From positions 1 to 41,277 of the forward strand of contig CAYVEN010000009.1 in NCBI GenBank assembly GCA_964450505.1: 41,277 nucleotides of DNA, given 5' to 3'. The notes under the pieces are model-generated. The model ran no database searches, was not told the DNA's origin, and worked only from the letters and a program-made list of their open reading frames with translations. The position numbers were made by a program, and so were the translations under genes. The stretch comes from DAOUJH01 sp964450505. GTDB taxonomy: Bacteria > Chloroflexota > Dehalococcoidia > Lucifugimonadales > QGNO01. Shown piece after piece: positions 1 through 8,920 of the stretch; the stretch's first letter is position 1, and each line of letters begins with the position of its first letter.

Positions 1-779
1 ACGGCGCGGGCCGGGCGGCCCACCATGCGGCAGTGAAGGCCTATGGACATCATCTTGGGATGAGTGGCTCCTTCCTCGTAAAGCCTATCGAAGGCGCTGC
101 GCATTATCTCGTAGAAATCGCTAGGCCGGGCAATGATCTCCTGGAAGAACTGGAAATCGTTCACCTCCTGGGTATAGGGAACAACCAGCCACTTCCTCCC
201 GTTGACGTTGGTATAGAAAGGCAGGTCATCGGCGTAGGAATTGCAGTCGTAGAGGAAGCCGCCCTCCTCAATCAGCAGCTCACGGGTGTTCAGGCTGGGG
301 GTTGCACGCGTGTACCAGCCCAGAGGGCGCTGGCCGGTGGTCTTGATGAACGACTCCACCGCTTTGTGGATGAGCTCCCTTTCCGTATCGCGGTCCATCT
401 GGTAGTACGTCTCCCACCTGTAGCCGTGCCCCACCAAATCATGGCCACGCTTGATGATTTCAGGGCCAACGTAGGGGTTGCGTTCCAACGCCAGAGCACA
501 GCCGAAGAATGTGGCTCTGACGTTGTACTCCTGCAGAATGTCGAAGACGCGCCATACTCCGGCCCGGCTTCCGTACTCAAAGTTCGACTCCATGTAGAGG
601 TCGCGCTGGCCGGGGTCGACCAGGGACGGCAGTTCGCCCTGGGGGTCGCCGTCCAGCACGGAGTACTCGGAGCCCTCTTCGTAGTTGACCACCACAGAAA
701 TCGCGATGCGGGCCCCGTTGGGCCACTCCACCCTGGGCGGGTTTGGGCCGTATCCAATGAAATCGCGTTCCGAGACCAT
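1..779 (-). CDS. PuuE-like polysaccharide deacetylase family protein (3' end cut by window edge)
   Basis: The reading frame starts at ATG 779 behind an AGGAGGAG ribosome site and stays open to position 1, giving about 259 residues; the C-terminus lies outside the window. The protein closely resembles the complete neighbour at 886-1782: both carry NYEEG near the N-terminus, EYGSRAGVWR, a GHGYRWE motif, DCNSYADDLPFYT and MMSIGLHCR. This set of motifs fits the NodB-fold deacetylases of the PuuE type, which include cofactor-free allantoinases acting on ureides and related amidohydrolases. The substrate cannot be read from sequence, because many members of the family are only loosely related to true allantoinase. 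It is probably the last gene of a minus-strand operon with the paralogue and the hydrolase upstream. Confidence 0.85.
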   Translation of the reverse strand, partial: MVSERDFIGYGPNPPRVEWPNGARIAISVVVNYEEGSEYSVLDGDPQGELPSLVDPGQRDLYMESNFEYGSRAGVWRVFDILQEYNVRATFFGCALALERNPYVGPEIIKRGHDLVGHGYRWETYYQMDRDTERELIHKAVESFIKTTGQRPLGWYTRATPSLNTRELLIEEGGFLYDCNSYADDLPFYTNVNGRKWLVVPYTQEVNDFQFFQEIIARPSDFYEIMRSAFDRLYEEGATHPKMMSIGLHCRMVGRPARA

Positions 780-885
780 AGCTCCTCCTGTTTAATCGTG
801 ATGCGGATGTTGCACCCCGCCCCTGGATGCCCGTCCCCGCATCAAGTGCGTGGCAGGCGTTACGGGCATGACGAAATGGGTCTGT

Positions 886-1782
886 CTAAGCCTGGGGTGG
901 ATACTTGTCTAGCCACCAGCGAGCAATGTCAATCCTGCGAGCAAACCAGACATCCGGTTTAGACGCGGCGTATTCCAGGAACTGCTTGAGGACGGCGGCC
1001 CGCGCCGGCTTCCCCACTATGCGGCAGTGCAGCCCTATGGACATCATCTTGGGATGGGTCGCCCCTTCCTCGTAGAGGAGATCAAAGGTGTTGCGCATAG
1101 CATCGTAGAAGTCGTTGGGATTGGACATGCCTCCCCGCCAGTACTTGACGTCGTTCACCTCCAGCGAATAGGGCACGACCAGCCACGGCTTGCCACCGAC
1201 GCTGGTGTAGAAGGGCAGGTCGTCCGCATACGAGTTGCAGTCGTATAGAAAGCCGCCCTCCTCCACTACCAGGTCCCTGGTGTTGATGCTGGGACCGTAG
1301 CGGGTATACCAGCCCAGGGGGCGTTGACCCGTTGTCTTGGTGATGGAGTCCACCGCCTTGCGGATGGCTTCGCGTTCCGCGTCACGGTCCATATTAAAGT
1401 ACTCCTCCCACCGGTAGCCGTGCCCCATCACCTCGTGTCCACCTTCCACGATAGCGGGGCCCACCTCAGGGTTGCGCTCCAAGGCCAGGGCGCATACGTA
1501 GAACGTGCTCTTGAGGTTGAACTGGTCGAAAATACGGAGAATTCTCCAGACACCGGCCCTGCTTCCATATTCATAGAAGGACTCGTTGGCCAGGTCGCGC
1601 TCTCCGGGAGGAACCGGCGACTGCACCTCCCCCATGCTCTCGCCCTGCGCGTCACCGTCCAAAATGGAGTATTCCGCACCCTCTTCGTAGTTGACCACCA
1701 CGGAGATGGCTATGCGAGCCTTTCCCGGCCATTCCACCTGGGGCGGGTTGGCGCCGTATCCGATTAAATCGCGCTGGTTCAT
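886..1782 (-). CDS. PuuE-like polysaccharide deacetylase / putative allantoinase family protein
   Basis: A complete 298-residue protein, the usual length for PuuE-type enzymes. ATG 1782 is preferred over a TTG one codon upstream because GGAGGGG lies six bases before the ATG. Visible landmarks are NYEEG (residues 31-35), EYGSRAGVW (71-79), GGHEVMGHGYRWEEY (about 114-128, with H116 and H121 as likely active-site or metal-site histidines), DCNSYADDLPFYT and SIGLHCRIVGKPAR. Family knowledge suggests hydrolysis of a C-N bond in a ureide or an N-acyl group; the exact substrate is not inferable. It starts only 12 bases after the stop of the hydrolase gene, so the two are probably co-transcribed, and a second paralogue follows after 106 bases. 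No signal peptide is seen, so the enzyme is cytoplasmic. Confidence 0.85.
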   Translation of the reverse strand: MNQRDLIGYGANPPQVEWPGKARIAISVVVNYEEGAEYSILDGDAQGESMGEVQSPVPPGERDLANESFYEYGSRAGVWRILRIFDQFNLKSTFYVCALALERNPEVGPAIVEGGHEVMGHGYRWEEYFNMDRDAEREAIRKAVDSITKTTGQRPLGWYTRYGPSINTRDLVVEEGGFLYDCNSYADDLPFYTSVGGKPWLVVPYSLEVNDVKYWRGGMSNPNDFYDAMRNTFDLLYEEGATHPKMMSIGLHCRIVGKPARAAVLKQFLEYAASKPDVWFARRIDIARWWLDKYPPQA

Positions 1783-1794
1783 CAATTTCCCCTC

Positions 1795-2643
1795 CTATGC
1801 CATGCCAAAGGCTTTGCTAAAGAACTCCTTGATGTCTTCGGCGACCGGTTTGCCCATAGCGTACGTGGCGTGACCCACGCCCTCGTAGGTGTAGAAGGTG
1901 TGCCTGGCTCCGCATGTTTTCAGGACAGCGGCCAGCGCTACGGGGTTGCCCTCGTAGAGCATGTTTTCGTCCTGGTCGCCGTGGAAGAACCCCACCTCCG
2001 GTAGGAGAGACGCCGCAGCCTCTTCTCCCCGCTCCAATATCAGCATGCGGGTCCTGGTCACGGGGTCGTTGCCGGCAAGGGAGGCCACGGCCAGGTCATC
2101 GTCCGCCTCTCTGGGAATACCCCAGGCCTCGAGCAGGTCTCCCTTGAACTTGTGCGCTCGTATGACGCTGTCGAAATTGAGCGTGGCCTGCTGCAATGCC
2201 GCGGCGCGGATCTTGCCCAGAAGGGGGCCGGTGACGGCGCTCCACAGGGCGGAGCCTCCCAGGCCGCCGCCAAGCATGCCAATACGCTCCGAATCAACGT
2301 TGGCATCTTCGATCAGCGAGTTGAACAGGGCGGCGTAGGCAGCAGCCGCATCGGGTCTGCCCCAGGCGCTGCCCCTGGCATGCGAACCGGCCACGGCGAT
2401 TCCCGCGTCGACCAGCGTCCTGATGAAGATGCTGTTCCCCTGGTCGTCCAGGGTGTCGGACGTGGATACGGCGTACTCTCCGTCACGGACATAGCCGCTG
2501 TTGCCGTGGCACTGGATCACGCAGGGCAATGGCGGGCCGGACGTGGTGTAAGACGACGGAGTGCGAAAGAAGCACCACTCGCCGCCGGATTTGAAGAAGA
2601 CGGTCTGTGCGCCGTCTTCCAGCTGGGGAAGGGAGTCTGCCAT
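1795..2643 (-). CDS. alpha/beta-hydrolase-fold protein with missing nucleophile
   Basis: A 282-residue protein starting at ATG 2643 after a good GGAGG site. It has the layout of dienelactone-hydrolase/acyl-peptidase-like alpha/beta hydrolases: an oxyanion-region HGNSG at 46-50, a nucleophile-elbow segment at 121-130, a GDQDEN acid loop and a GVGHATY histidine loop near the C-terminus. In the elbow, however, the sequence reads GGGLGG, so glycine 127 (codon GGC) occupies the place where family members have serine in G-x-S-x-G. The acid and histidine remain. The protein may be a non-catalytic relative, use another mechanism, or carry a point change. It is first in an operon-like group with the two PuuE-like genes, so a shared substrate is plausible but unproven. 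Confidence 0.75.
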   Translation of the reverse strand: MADSLPQLEDGAQTVFFKSGGEWCFFRTPSSYTTSGPPLPCVIQCHGNSGYVRDGEYAVSTSDTLDDQGNSIFIRTLVDAGIAVAGSHARGSAWGRPDAAAAYAALFNSLIEDANVDSERIGMLGGGLGGSALWSAVTGPLLGKIRAAALQQATLNFDSVIRAHKFKGDLLEAWGIPREADDDLAVASLAGNDPVTRTRMLILERGEEAAASLLPEVGFFHGDQDENMLYEGNPVALAAVLKTCGARHTFYTYEGVGHATYAMGKPVAEDIKEFFSKAFGMA

Positions 2644-2746
2644 GCTGCCTCCTTTGATAATAGACTACACGGGCGACATATTAGCAGATGATTGCTGAAC
2701 AGTCCGAATCCGTCCGGCGGACGCTATTCCTACAAGGTCATAGCAA

Positions 2747-3034
2747 TCAAGTGGAACGGGCTGTCCTCCGTACGTGCTCACGAAGTGCTACATTGATGTC
2801 CGTTTGGTATCCGCGACCGTTGCGAGCGCGGGCCTTGAACCAGGCGATGACGTCCGCATCCAGCCTCAAAGTAATCTGCCGCTTCACAGGTCGGTAGAAG
2901 ACCCCGCGTCTAGCGTCGGCCCAGTCGAGAATCTCCGGGGCGTCGCTCGTGTCAATCTGTTCGTCGGACAGAACCTCTAGCGCCCGTATCTGCTCCTGAA
3001 CGTCCGACGGCAATTCAGTAATGTCCTTCTTCAT
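2747..3034 (-). CDS. brnA: BrnA-type antitoxin (ribbon-helix-helix), no toxin partner seen
   Basis: A 95-residue protein whose C-terminal half (about residues 50-90) contains ITLRLDADVIAWFKA and GRGYQTDINVALREHV, the hallmark of BrnA-type antitoxins: a ribbon-helix-helix DNA-binding domain that in known systems neutralises the RNase-like toxin BrnT and represses the operon. The N-terminal part is acidic. In known loci brnT lies just upstream of brnA. Here the upstream gene, ending eight bases away, is instead the AAA+ ATPase, and the 103 bases downstream are too short for a toxin. The gene is therefore an orphan antitoxin or a repressor recruited for another job, probably translated from the ATPase transcript. 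Confidence 0.8.
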   Translation of the reverse strand: MKKDITELPSDVQEQIRALEVLSDEQIDTSDAPEILDWADARRGVFYRPVKRQITLRLDADVIAWFKARARNGRGYQTDINVALREHVRRTARST

Positions 3035-3042
3035 AAGTCTCC

Positions 3043-4455
3043 CTACCCCCGGTACCGGAACCGGCCTTCCACTCTGTCGCGGTTGAGCCTGCGGTTCAGA
3101 TGCAGTCCTTCCAGTATGAACTCTGTGCCCGACGCAACCAACTCCGGGGAGCCGTCCGATTCCAACCGCTTCAACGCATCGCTGAGGCCGTCCAGCCGAC
3201 TCCTGGCCTTGGCGTACTCCTTGGACGGAATCTCGCTGCCCGTTTCCATGACCGCCCCCTCATCGAACATGAGGACCAGCGGCTCCAGGTCCCTGACGTT
3301 GAAGTAACGGCTGAACACGTTGAGCACGGCTTTCTTGACCAGGTCTTCTATGATGCGAGGCTCCCTACCCTCCTCCACAGTCTCCAGCTCTATCTTGCCA
3401 CTGGAAGAGGGTAGGATGAAGCTGAGGTCGCTGATACGGGGAGCGGATGACTTTTCACCGTTGAGCAAGGCGCGGCGCGCCGAGTTGCTCATCGCCGTCT
3501 CAAAGTTGGCTATGGAGACGCGCACGCTGACCCCGGAGCGCTGGTCAATGTCCGGGCTGCGCCTGGCCAGGGCGGTGACCTCCGCAATGATCTCCTTCAT
3601 GTACCGCGGAACGGTGACCATCTCCTCTATCTCTCCAAGGTTTGCCCGCTCCTGCTCAGCTATTTCTATCTCCTCTTCAATGGCTCGCGGGTAGTGGGTG
3701 CGTATGTGCGAGCCGTAGCGGTCTTTGAGAGGCGTAATGATGCGGCCGCGGTTGGTGTAGTCCTCCGGGTTGGCGGTGGCCACAATGTAAATGTCCAGCG
3801 GCAGCCGGATGCGATAGCCCTTGATCTGTATGTCCCGCTCCTCCATGAGGTTGAACAGGCCAACCTGTATGCGCTCCGCCAGGTCTGGGAGCTCGTTTAT
3901 GCAGAATATGCCCCGGTTGGTGCGGGGAATGAGCCCGTAGTGAATGGTAAGCTCGTCCGACAGATAGCGGCCCTCGGCGACGCGGATGGGGTCAGCTTCA
4001 CCGATGAGGTCGGCTATGGAGATGTCCGGCGTGGCCAGCTTCTCTCCGTAGCGGTCGTCCCTCTGCAGCCAGGCTATGGAAACATCGTCTCCTATCTCGC
4101 GGCATTTGTCGCGGCAGGCGCGGCACACGGGCGCGAACGGGTTGCAGTTGATCTCGCATTCCGCTATGACCGGTATCTCGTCGTCCAGCAGAGTGGTCAG
4201 GGAGCGGATGATGCGCGACTTGGCCTGGCCGCGCTCACCGAGCAGGACAATGTCCTGACCCGCCAGTATGGCGTTCTGAATCTGAGGCACCACGGTCTCC
4301 TCAAATCCCACTATCTTGGGGAAGAGGGTCTCTTTGTTGCGGAGCTTCTTCACCAGGTTGCGCCTCAGCTCTTCCCTGATTGGCAAGACCTGGTATCCAC
4401 TCTCGCGGAGGTCACGGATTGTCCTTGGCTTCTTCTTGACCGTCATCGGATTCAC
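3043..4455 (-). CDS. AAA+ ATPase of the MoxR / magnesium-chelatase-like type
   Basis: A 470-residue protein starting at GTG 4455 (an in-frame ATG at 4446 is the alternative; neither has a strong ribosome site). The Walker A motif GERGQAKS is at residues 73-80, the Walker B segment GIFCINEL at about 182-189, and the ATANPEDYTNRG sensor stretch at 226-237. These mark the helix-2-insert AAA+ group that includes MoxR and the Mg-chelatase I subunit. An unusual insert between Walker A and B holds five cysteines (C100, C104, C111, C114, C118) that could bind a metal. Relatives usually work with a VWA-domain protein, often encoded next door. None is visible here; the next gene downstream is the BrnA-like protein. 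The role is unknown. Confidence 0.75.
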   Translation of the reverse strand: MNPMTVKKKPRTIRDLRESGYQVLPIREELRRNLVKKLRNKETLFPKIVGFEETVVPQIQNAILAGQDIVLLGERGQAKSRIIRSLTTLLDDEIPVIAECEINCNPFAPVCRACRDKCREIGDDVSIAWLQRDDRYGEKLATPDISIADLIGEADPIRVAEGRYLSDELTIHYGLIPRTNRGIFCINELPDLAERIQVGLFNLMEERDIQIKGYRIRLPLDIYIVATANPEDYTNRGRIITPLKDRYGSHIRTHYPRAIEEEIEIAEQERANLGEIEEMVTVPRYMKEIIAEVTALARRSPDIDQRSGVSVRVSIANFETAMSNSARRALLNGEKSSAPRISDLSFILPSSSGKIELETVEEGREPRIIEDLVKKAVLNVFSRYFNVRDLEPLVLMFDEGAVMETGSEIPSKEYAKARSRLDGLSDALKRLESDGSPELVASGTEFILEGLHLNRRLNRDRVEGRFRYRG

Positions 4456-4712
4456 ATCATACTACCGTCGCCACCACTGGCGAAAGCGGGCTTGGCGCTG
4501 CAAACACACCCGTCTTTCCCGCCCAGAGTTTACCCTGAGCGCAGCCGAAGGGTCGTACCCGCGCAGGCCCGTCCTCATGCCCCGACACGGGGACGGGTAC
4601 CCAGAAGTGGCGGCGCAGCGGGGTGGTGTCATTCTGAACGAAGTGAAGAATCCAAAGCCGTTTCCGTAGGGGCGTCCCTTGTGGGCACCCAAGCGCGAAG
4701 CGCATAGCGGCG
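4456..4712. repeat. intergenic region with REP-like dispersed repeat fragments
   Basis: These 257 bases hold no convincing gene. They contain CCCTGAGCGCAGCCGAAGGG at 4533-4552 and, at 4629-4653, a segment starting TCATTCTGAACGAAG and ending in GAAGAATCC. Both resemble short extragenic repeats that are scattered in many environmental bacterial genomes. A GACACGGGGACGGGTACCCAGA segment near 4585 shares its core with 37501-37550. They are probably mobile-repeat debris between the restriction gene and the ATPase gene. Confidence 0.5.
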
Positions 4713-7247
4713 TCAAGCGTTATAGAAACCGGCCAGCCTCTCCAACGCGGCAGGGAACTCGTTTTCATTGAACACCAGCCGGAAAGTCCCCTGAGCCGGG
4801 CCGTCCCGCACGGTCATGATTCCGCAGTTGAAACTCTCCTGCAGCGTCTCAAGAACGCGTTGCTTGTAATCCGTGTCCGGGTTATCGCGCAGGTGCTCCC
4901 CCTTGGTCTCAAAAACCAGCACGTGAGGCACTCCGTTTTTTTCACCGCCAAGGGCCACGAAATCAGGCCAGATGCGTTCCTGCTTCCAGCCCCGCAGATA
5001 GTATTCCCCTCCCTGCCGGACGGCCACCCTGTGCCACCATTGCAGCGCCTTTTGTTCGTCGAGATAACGGGCGAAGTTGCGTTCCAGGTCGGAATCGAAC
5101 TGCCTCGTGTATACGGGTTCAAACAGGCTGAGTTGCACTGGCATGCCGTCGTTCCTGCTCATCAGCCCGTCAGAGGTGGACACTGGTATTTCGTAGGATT
5201 CTTTCATGCGGAAATTGGGCTGTCCCGCCTGAAGGTCAAAACGGATTTCGCCTTTGCTCAGCTTGGCGCGAAATACGCTCTCCGCCTGCTTTTCCACCAA
5301 GCCTTTGACGTGTTCCTGCAGGGCATAGGCAAGATATGAGCGTCGGTCATAGATATGGTCGTCGTCGTCACCGGCGTCACGCAGCCTTTTCACCAAACCA
5401 CCGGCGACACGGGCCGCCTGCCATGCGTTGGGCATTACGTCCGACAGCCGGCGGGCAAAATAAGATATGCTCACGGTTTTGTCAATGAACAACTCTTGGG
5501 GGGTGTAAAAAACTGTGGGAGTGTCTCCAACGTCCACCGCTGCGCTTTCCCGTTTGGCAGGATCCGGCAATGACCCTTTTGGATTAGGTTCCTCAATTGA
5601 AGCCCAATCTACGTGAGGCAGGATGTGACGCTGGTAGTCCAACTCTACCCAACCGCCGTCGTTCTTGTGCAAGACCAGCGGCAGGAATATGTCCTTGCCG
5701 CGGAACATTTCCCGCCTGGCGACCTGTATCCGGCGAAACTCCGCCGCCGTACCAAACACTTCATCACCCAGGCCGGTCAGCCCCTCCTGTTCCAGCCCGT
5801 TCTTCACCTGGGCCACTGCGTTTGCAACGTTGGTGTTACAGCAGTAGACGTAGCACTGGTCAAGGGCCTCCCGCCCGGTACGGCGGGCGTGGGGTTGGCG
5901 CATGACGCGGCCCACCAGTTGAGTCAAGGCCCGCTGCGCCTGGGTGTTGTCCAGCATCACCAGCAGGTAGGCAAAGGGGCAATCCCATCCCTCCATAAGG
6001 GCGGCTTTTGTGATTATCCAGCGCACCTGTGAATACTCTGACAGCAGGTCTTCGCGGCCAAGGTCATCCCGTTCCGACGACTTGACGGCAACCGCTTCGG
6101 CGGGAACCCCCAGGTTCTGTGTCAGGTACTCCCGCACGTCCTCCGCGTGGACGTGGTCGTTGTCTCTCTGGTCTCTACCGGTGCGCTCCACCCGCACGAC
6201 GGCAATGGGCCGAATGTAGCGGCCCTCGCTGTGCTGAAGCGACTCCGCCTCCGTGGATAGCCGTTCCAACTCATCGCGAGCCTCGCTCAAAGTAACTTGC
6301 CATTCCGCGGTGGGATACGACGTCACCTGCACGGGGAGCTTGATCATCTCCTCGTTTTTGAGTTCCTGGCCGGTTATGTCCACAAGCAGGTTGCTAATGC
6401 CGCGGTTGGGCGTGGCCGATAGCTCTATGACCATGCGCGGGTCAAGACGGTTGACCGACCGCACAAACTCACGGTTGGCGTCAGCGCTGGCTGCGCCATA
6501 CGCCTTGTGGGCCTCATCCAGCACCACCACGGGCCGGAGCATTTTGAACACGTTGAACAAGCTGTGCTTTACCGGGCCGTCCGGTGAGGTGAGCTCTAGG
6601 TCTGGATGATCTTGCAGCAGTTCGGCGTCTCCCAGGGCATTGTCGCTGTCTGGGAACAGCGTGGGGTAGCGTCCTGAGTCACGGAACATCCGCAGGAACT
6701 CCCTGCCCCTCTGACGGTTGGCGGCGGGCAGCATGAGCAGCATTATGCACATGTAGTTGTCCACGTCCGAGCGGGTGAAGGGGGTCTCCTTTTCCAGCAG
6801 CTTCACCCGCTCGCCGCTGTACCAGTCCAGCATCTGACGGTAGGGGTGCTCGCGGTTCTTCAGCGCCGCTTTGGTCTGCTCATAGATGGCGCGGGTAGGC
6901 GTGATCCACAGCGTCAGGCCTGTCTGCCGGTGGAGCTTTTGCAGCGCGGTCGCCGCCAGCAGTGTCTTGCCACCGCCGGTGGGCACTTTGAAGCAGGCGT
7001 GAGGGATGGGCCGCCCGGCGTCGTCCGTGCGGTCAACGTACGCGCCTGCGGTTTGCGCCACGCCGCCCGCGTTTCTGAGATTCTGCCAGGCGGTCTTGGG
7101 GTAGTTGAGCACGTCATCCGGTATATCCACTCCGGCTTGTAGCAGCGCTTCTACGCCCATGGCCGACTTTTCCCGCGCCTCCGCCAGCGCGTCCCTCCAT
7201 CCGTCGAAGGCTCGCAGGGCTGCCGCCTGGTAGTCTTTGAGTTCCAT
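4713..7247 (-). CDS. res: type III restriction enzyme Res subunit (helicase-nuclease)
   Basis: An 844-residue superfamily 2 helicase-nuclease. Walker A PTGGGKT lies at 89-95, DEAH at 244-247, SATP at 277-280, a GWDCPFAYLLV segment in the second RecA lobe and QLVGRVMRQP as motif VI. The C-terminus carries a PD-(D/E)xK nuclease signature, with PD at 761-762 and ExK at 780-782 (FETKG). In type III systems Res translocates on or switches along DNA using ATP and, with Mod, cuts beside unmethylated head-to-head sites. Its ATG shares one base with the stop of mod (TAATG), so translation is coupled. All motifs are intact, which matters because the mod gene appears frameshifted. No RNA or toxin elements are visible around it. 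Confidence 0.93.
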   Translation of the reverse strand: MELKDYQAAALRAFDGWRDALAEAREKSAMGVEALLQAGVDIPDDVLNYPKTAWQNLRNAGGVAQTAGAYVDRTDDAGRPIPHACFKVPTGGGKTLLAATALQKLHRQTGLTLWITPTRAIYEQTKAALKNREHPYRQMLDWYSGERVKLLEKETPFTRSDVDNYMCIMLLMLPAANRQRGREFLRMFRDSGRYPTLFPDSDNALGDAELLQDHPDLELTSPDGPVKHSLFNVFKMLRPVVVLDEAHKAYGAASADANREFVRSVNRLDPRMVIELSATPNRGISNLLVDITGQELKNEEMIKLPVQVTSYPTAEWQVTLSEARDELERLSTEAESLQHSEGRYIRPIAVVRVERTGRDQRDNDHVHAEDVREYLTQNLGVPAEAVAVKSSERDDLGREDLLSEYSQVRWIITKAALMEGWDCPFAYLLVMLDNTQAQRALTQLVGRVMRQPHARRTGREALDQCYVYCCNTNVANAVAQVKNGLEQEGLTGLGDEVFGTAAEFRRIQVARREMFRGKDIFLPLVLHKNDGGWVELDYQRHILPHVDWASIEEPNPKGSLPDPAKRESAAVDVGDTPTVFYTPQELFIDKTVSISYFARRLSDVMPNAWQAARVAGGLVKRLRDAGDDDDHIYDRRSYLAYALQEHVKGLVEKQAESVFRAKLSKGEIRFDLQAGQPNFRMKESYEIPVSTSDGLMSRNDGMPVQLSLFEPVYTRQFDSDLERNFARYLDEQKALQWWHRVAVRQGGEYYLRGWKQERIWPDFVALGGEKNGVPHVLVFETKGEHLRDNPDTDYKQRVLETLQESFNCGIMTVRDGPAQGTFRLVFNENEFPAALERLAGFYNA

Positions 7248-8907
7248 TACGCGGACTCCACCGCGGGCCGGTGCATTTCATAGGGAATCTGGCAGAAGAT
7301 GATACCCATTGGCGTAAGCTCGCGCTGCCCCATGTACTTGCCCGCTCCAAATACTATGGCCTTCTTGCCTTTCCCGCGGCTGTCCGCGCTGACGCGCTTG
7401 GCGCGGTCCTCGTTGAACATCGCCTCATTGCCCGCCAGGTAGTCGGCGCTGGGCTTGTACAGTAGATAGTAGTCGTGCGTGTCGCTGCTGTAGAACAGCC
7501 CGTCATCATTCCGACGCTCCAGGCAGCCCTCCCCGGCGGATATGCCGGAAGCCGTGTGCAGCAGATACGCCGCCAACTCAGAATACTCCGGTAGAGCATC
7601 TCCCGTTAGCATGCCCTCCAGCTCTATGGGGTCTCCCAGTGTTTTGTAGGTAAAGGAGCCGCCAAGCCCCTCACGCAGGGGACTGACCCGGGCTTCCGGG
7701 ACACCATTTATGACGCGGCGGACGCGCTCCGCGGTGATGGTGTCAGCGTAATCCTCGCACTCCACAAGGATGAACTTGCGGTTACCTCCGTCCTCTTTGT
7801 TGAGAGCAAGAACGGCTTGGGCAGTGGTCCCGCTACCGGCGAAGGAGTCCAGAATGATGGAGTCTTCATCAGTTCCCATTTCATCAAGAGATTGATAGAA
7901 ATGGGAACTCTTTGGGTTGTCAAATCGCATACCAAAAACGCGTAAATCCCTTTCAGATGCAATAGCATCTGTCCAATTGCTAGACAGTAACACCCCCTCA
8001 CTCGGAGGTATCCAGTGTTCTACACCCTTGTTTTGTCCAGAAGTCAGATGTTTTCTCCGACGGATAAATCTGAGTTGTCTCCCTGTTTCATTCCAATATT
8101 GCTCAAGTGGAACTTCAGAATATTCTTGTAGATAGTATTGATAATTATTGACTGCCTCCACGGCAACCGATTCTTGCCACTTCCATTGGCCTCTTTCCGG
8201 CGTAACGCCCAACAACTCATACCGCATAGTGGGTCGGTCGGCGGCATTATGGAATCCCTTCCAATATCCGGTACTCGCCCTCTCCTCAGTAGTAGCTCGG
8301 TATACCGGATTTAAAAGAGCATCTCCTGATTTTGAATACAGCAACACACGCTCAAAACCTATAGCAAGACTCTTCATTCCACGTTCAGCAAACTGAGTGC
8401 TAATGTTCTTGTCGTATCTGCGGACAGCTATCTCATTCCTGTAGTTTTCTTCCCCAAAATTTCATCCATCAGCATACGCAGATGGTGCTGCTCATTGTCG
8501 TCTATGGATATGAAGATCACGCCGTCATCGGAGAGCAGTTCCCGCAGAAGGTGGAGGCGGGGCCACATCATGCAAAGCCACTTGTCGTGGCGCTCCAGGT
8601 CCTCGCCGTCAACCGGGCCGTTCTGCTTCAGCCACTCCTTCATAAGAGGGCTGTTCACGTTGTCGTTATAGCTCCAGCCCTCGTTGCCGGTGTTGTAAGG
8701 CGGGTCAATGTATATGCACTTGACGCGGCCGGCGTAGCGAGGGAGCAGCGCCTTCAGTGCGTGCAGGTTGTCGCCGTGGATGATCAGGTTATCGTCGACA
8801 CCCTCCGGATTCAGCGAGCGGTCATTGTCCGGCAGCAGCGGACGGTAGGGGACGGACAGATGATGGGCGTAGATGTGCTGCTTGCCTTTGAACTCCAGAT
8901 GGGGCAT
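7247..8907 (-). pseudogene. mod: type III DNA methyltransferase Mod subunit, frameshifted
   Basis: The two parts of a single adenine-specific methyltransferase lie in different frames. The N-terminal part starts at ATG 8907 (ribosome site GAGGAG six bases upstream), contains DPPYNTG (motif IV, catalytic) and stops at 8428. The C-terminal part, open down to 7247, contains DSFAGSGTTAQAV (motif I, AdoMet binding); this order is typical of beta-class Mod proteins. The frames join at a run of four G (minus strand, 8452-8455): one extra G would give continuous sequence reading EILG, then EENYRNEIAVRRYDKN, and a 553-residue protein of normal length. The break is either a real mutation, a phase-variable slip or a sequencing or assembly error. 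The conserved sequence on both sides argues for a recent event. Confidence 0.85.
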
Positions 8908-8920
8908 AGCCAACTCCTCA

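Noticed and set aside
33..962. Long open frame on the plus strand over the left-edge gene
   Set aside because: It is antisense to the PuuE-like deacetylases; the minus-strand frame has clear family motifs and a ribosome site, while this one has neither and spans the gap between two genes.
2644..2746. Search for a BrnT toxin next to the BrnA-like gene
   Set aside because: The space downstream is only 103 bases and upstream is the ATPase; no BrnT-like motif is present in any frame.
3043..8907. Reading the ATPase, BrnA and res-mod genes as one new defence island
   Set aside because: The ATPase-BrnA unit and res-mod are separated by a 257-base repeat-bearing gap and have no shared features; the res-mod pair is a standard type III system apart from the frameshift.
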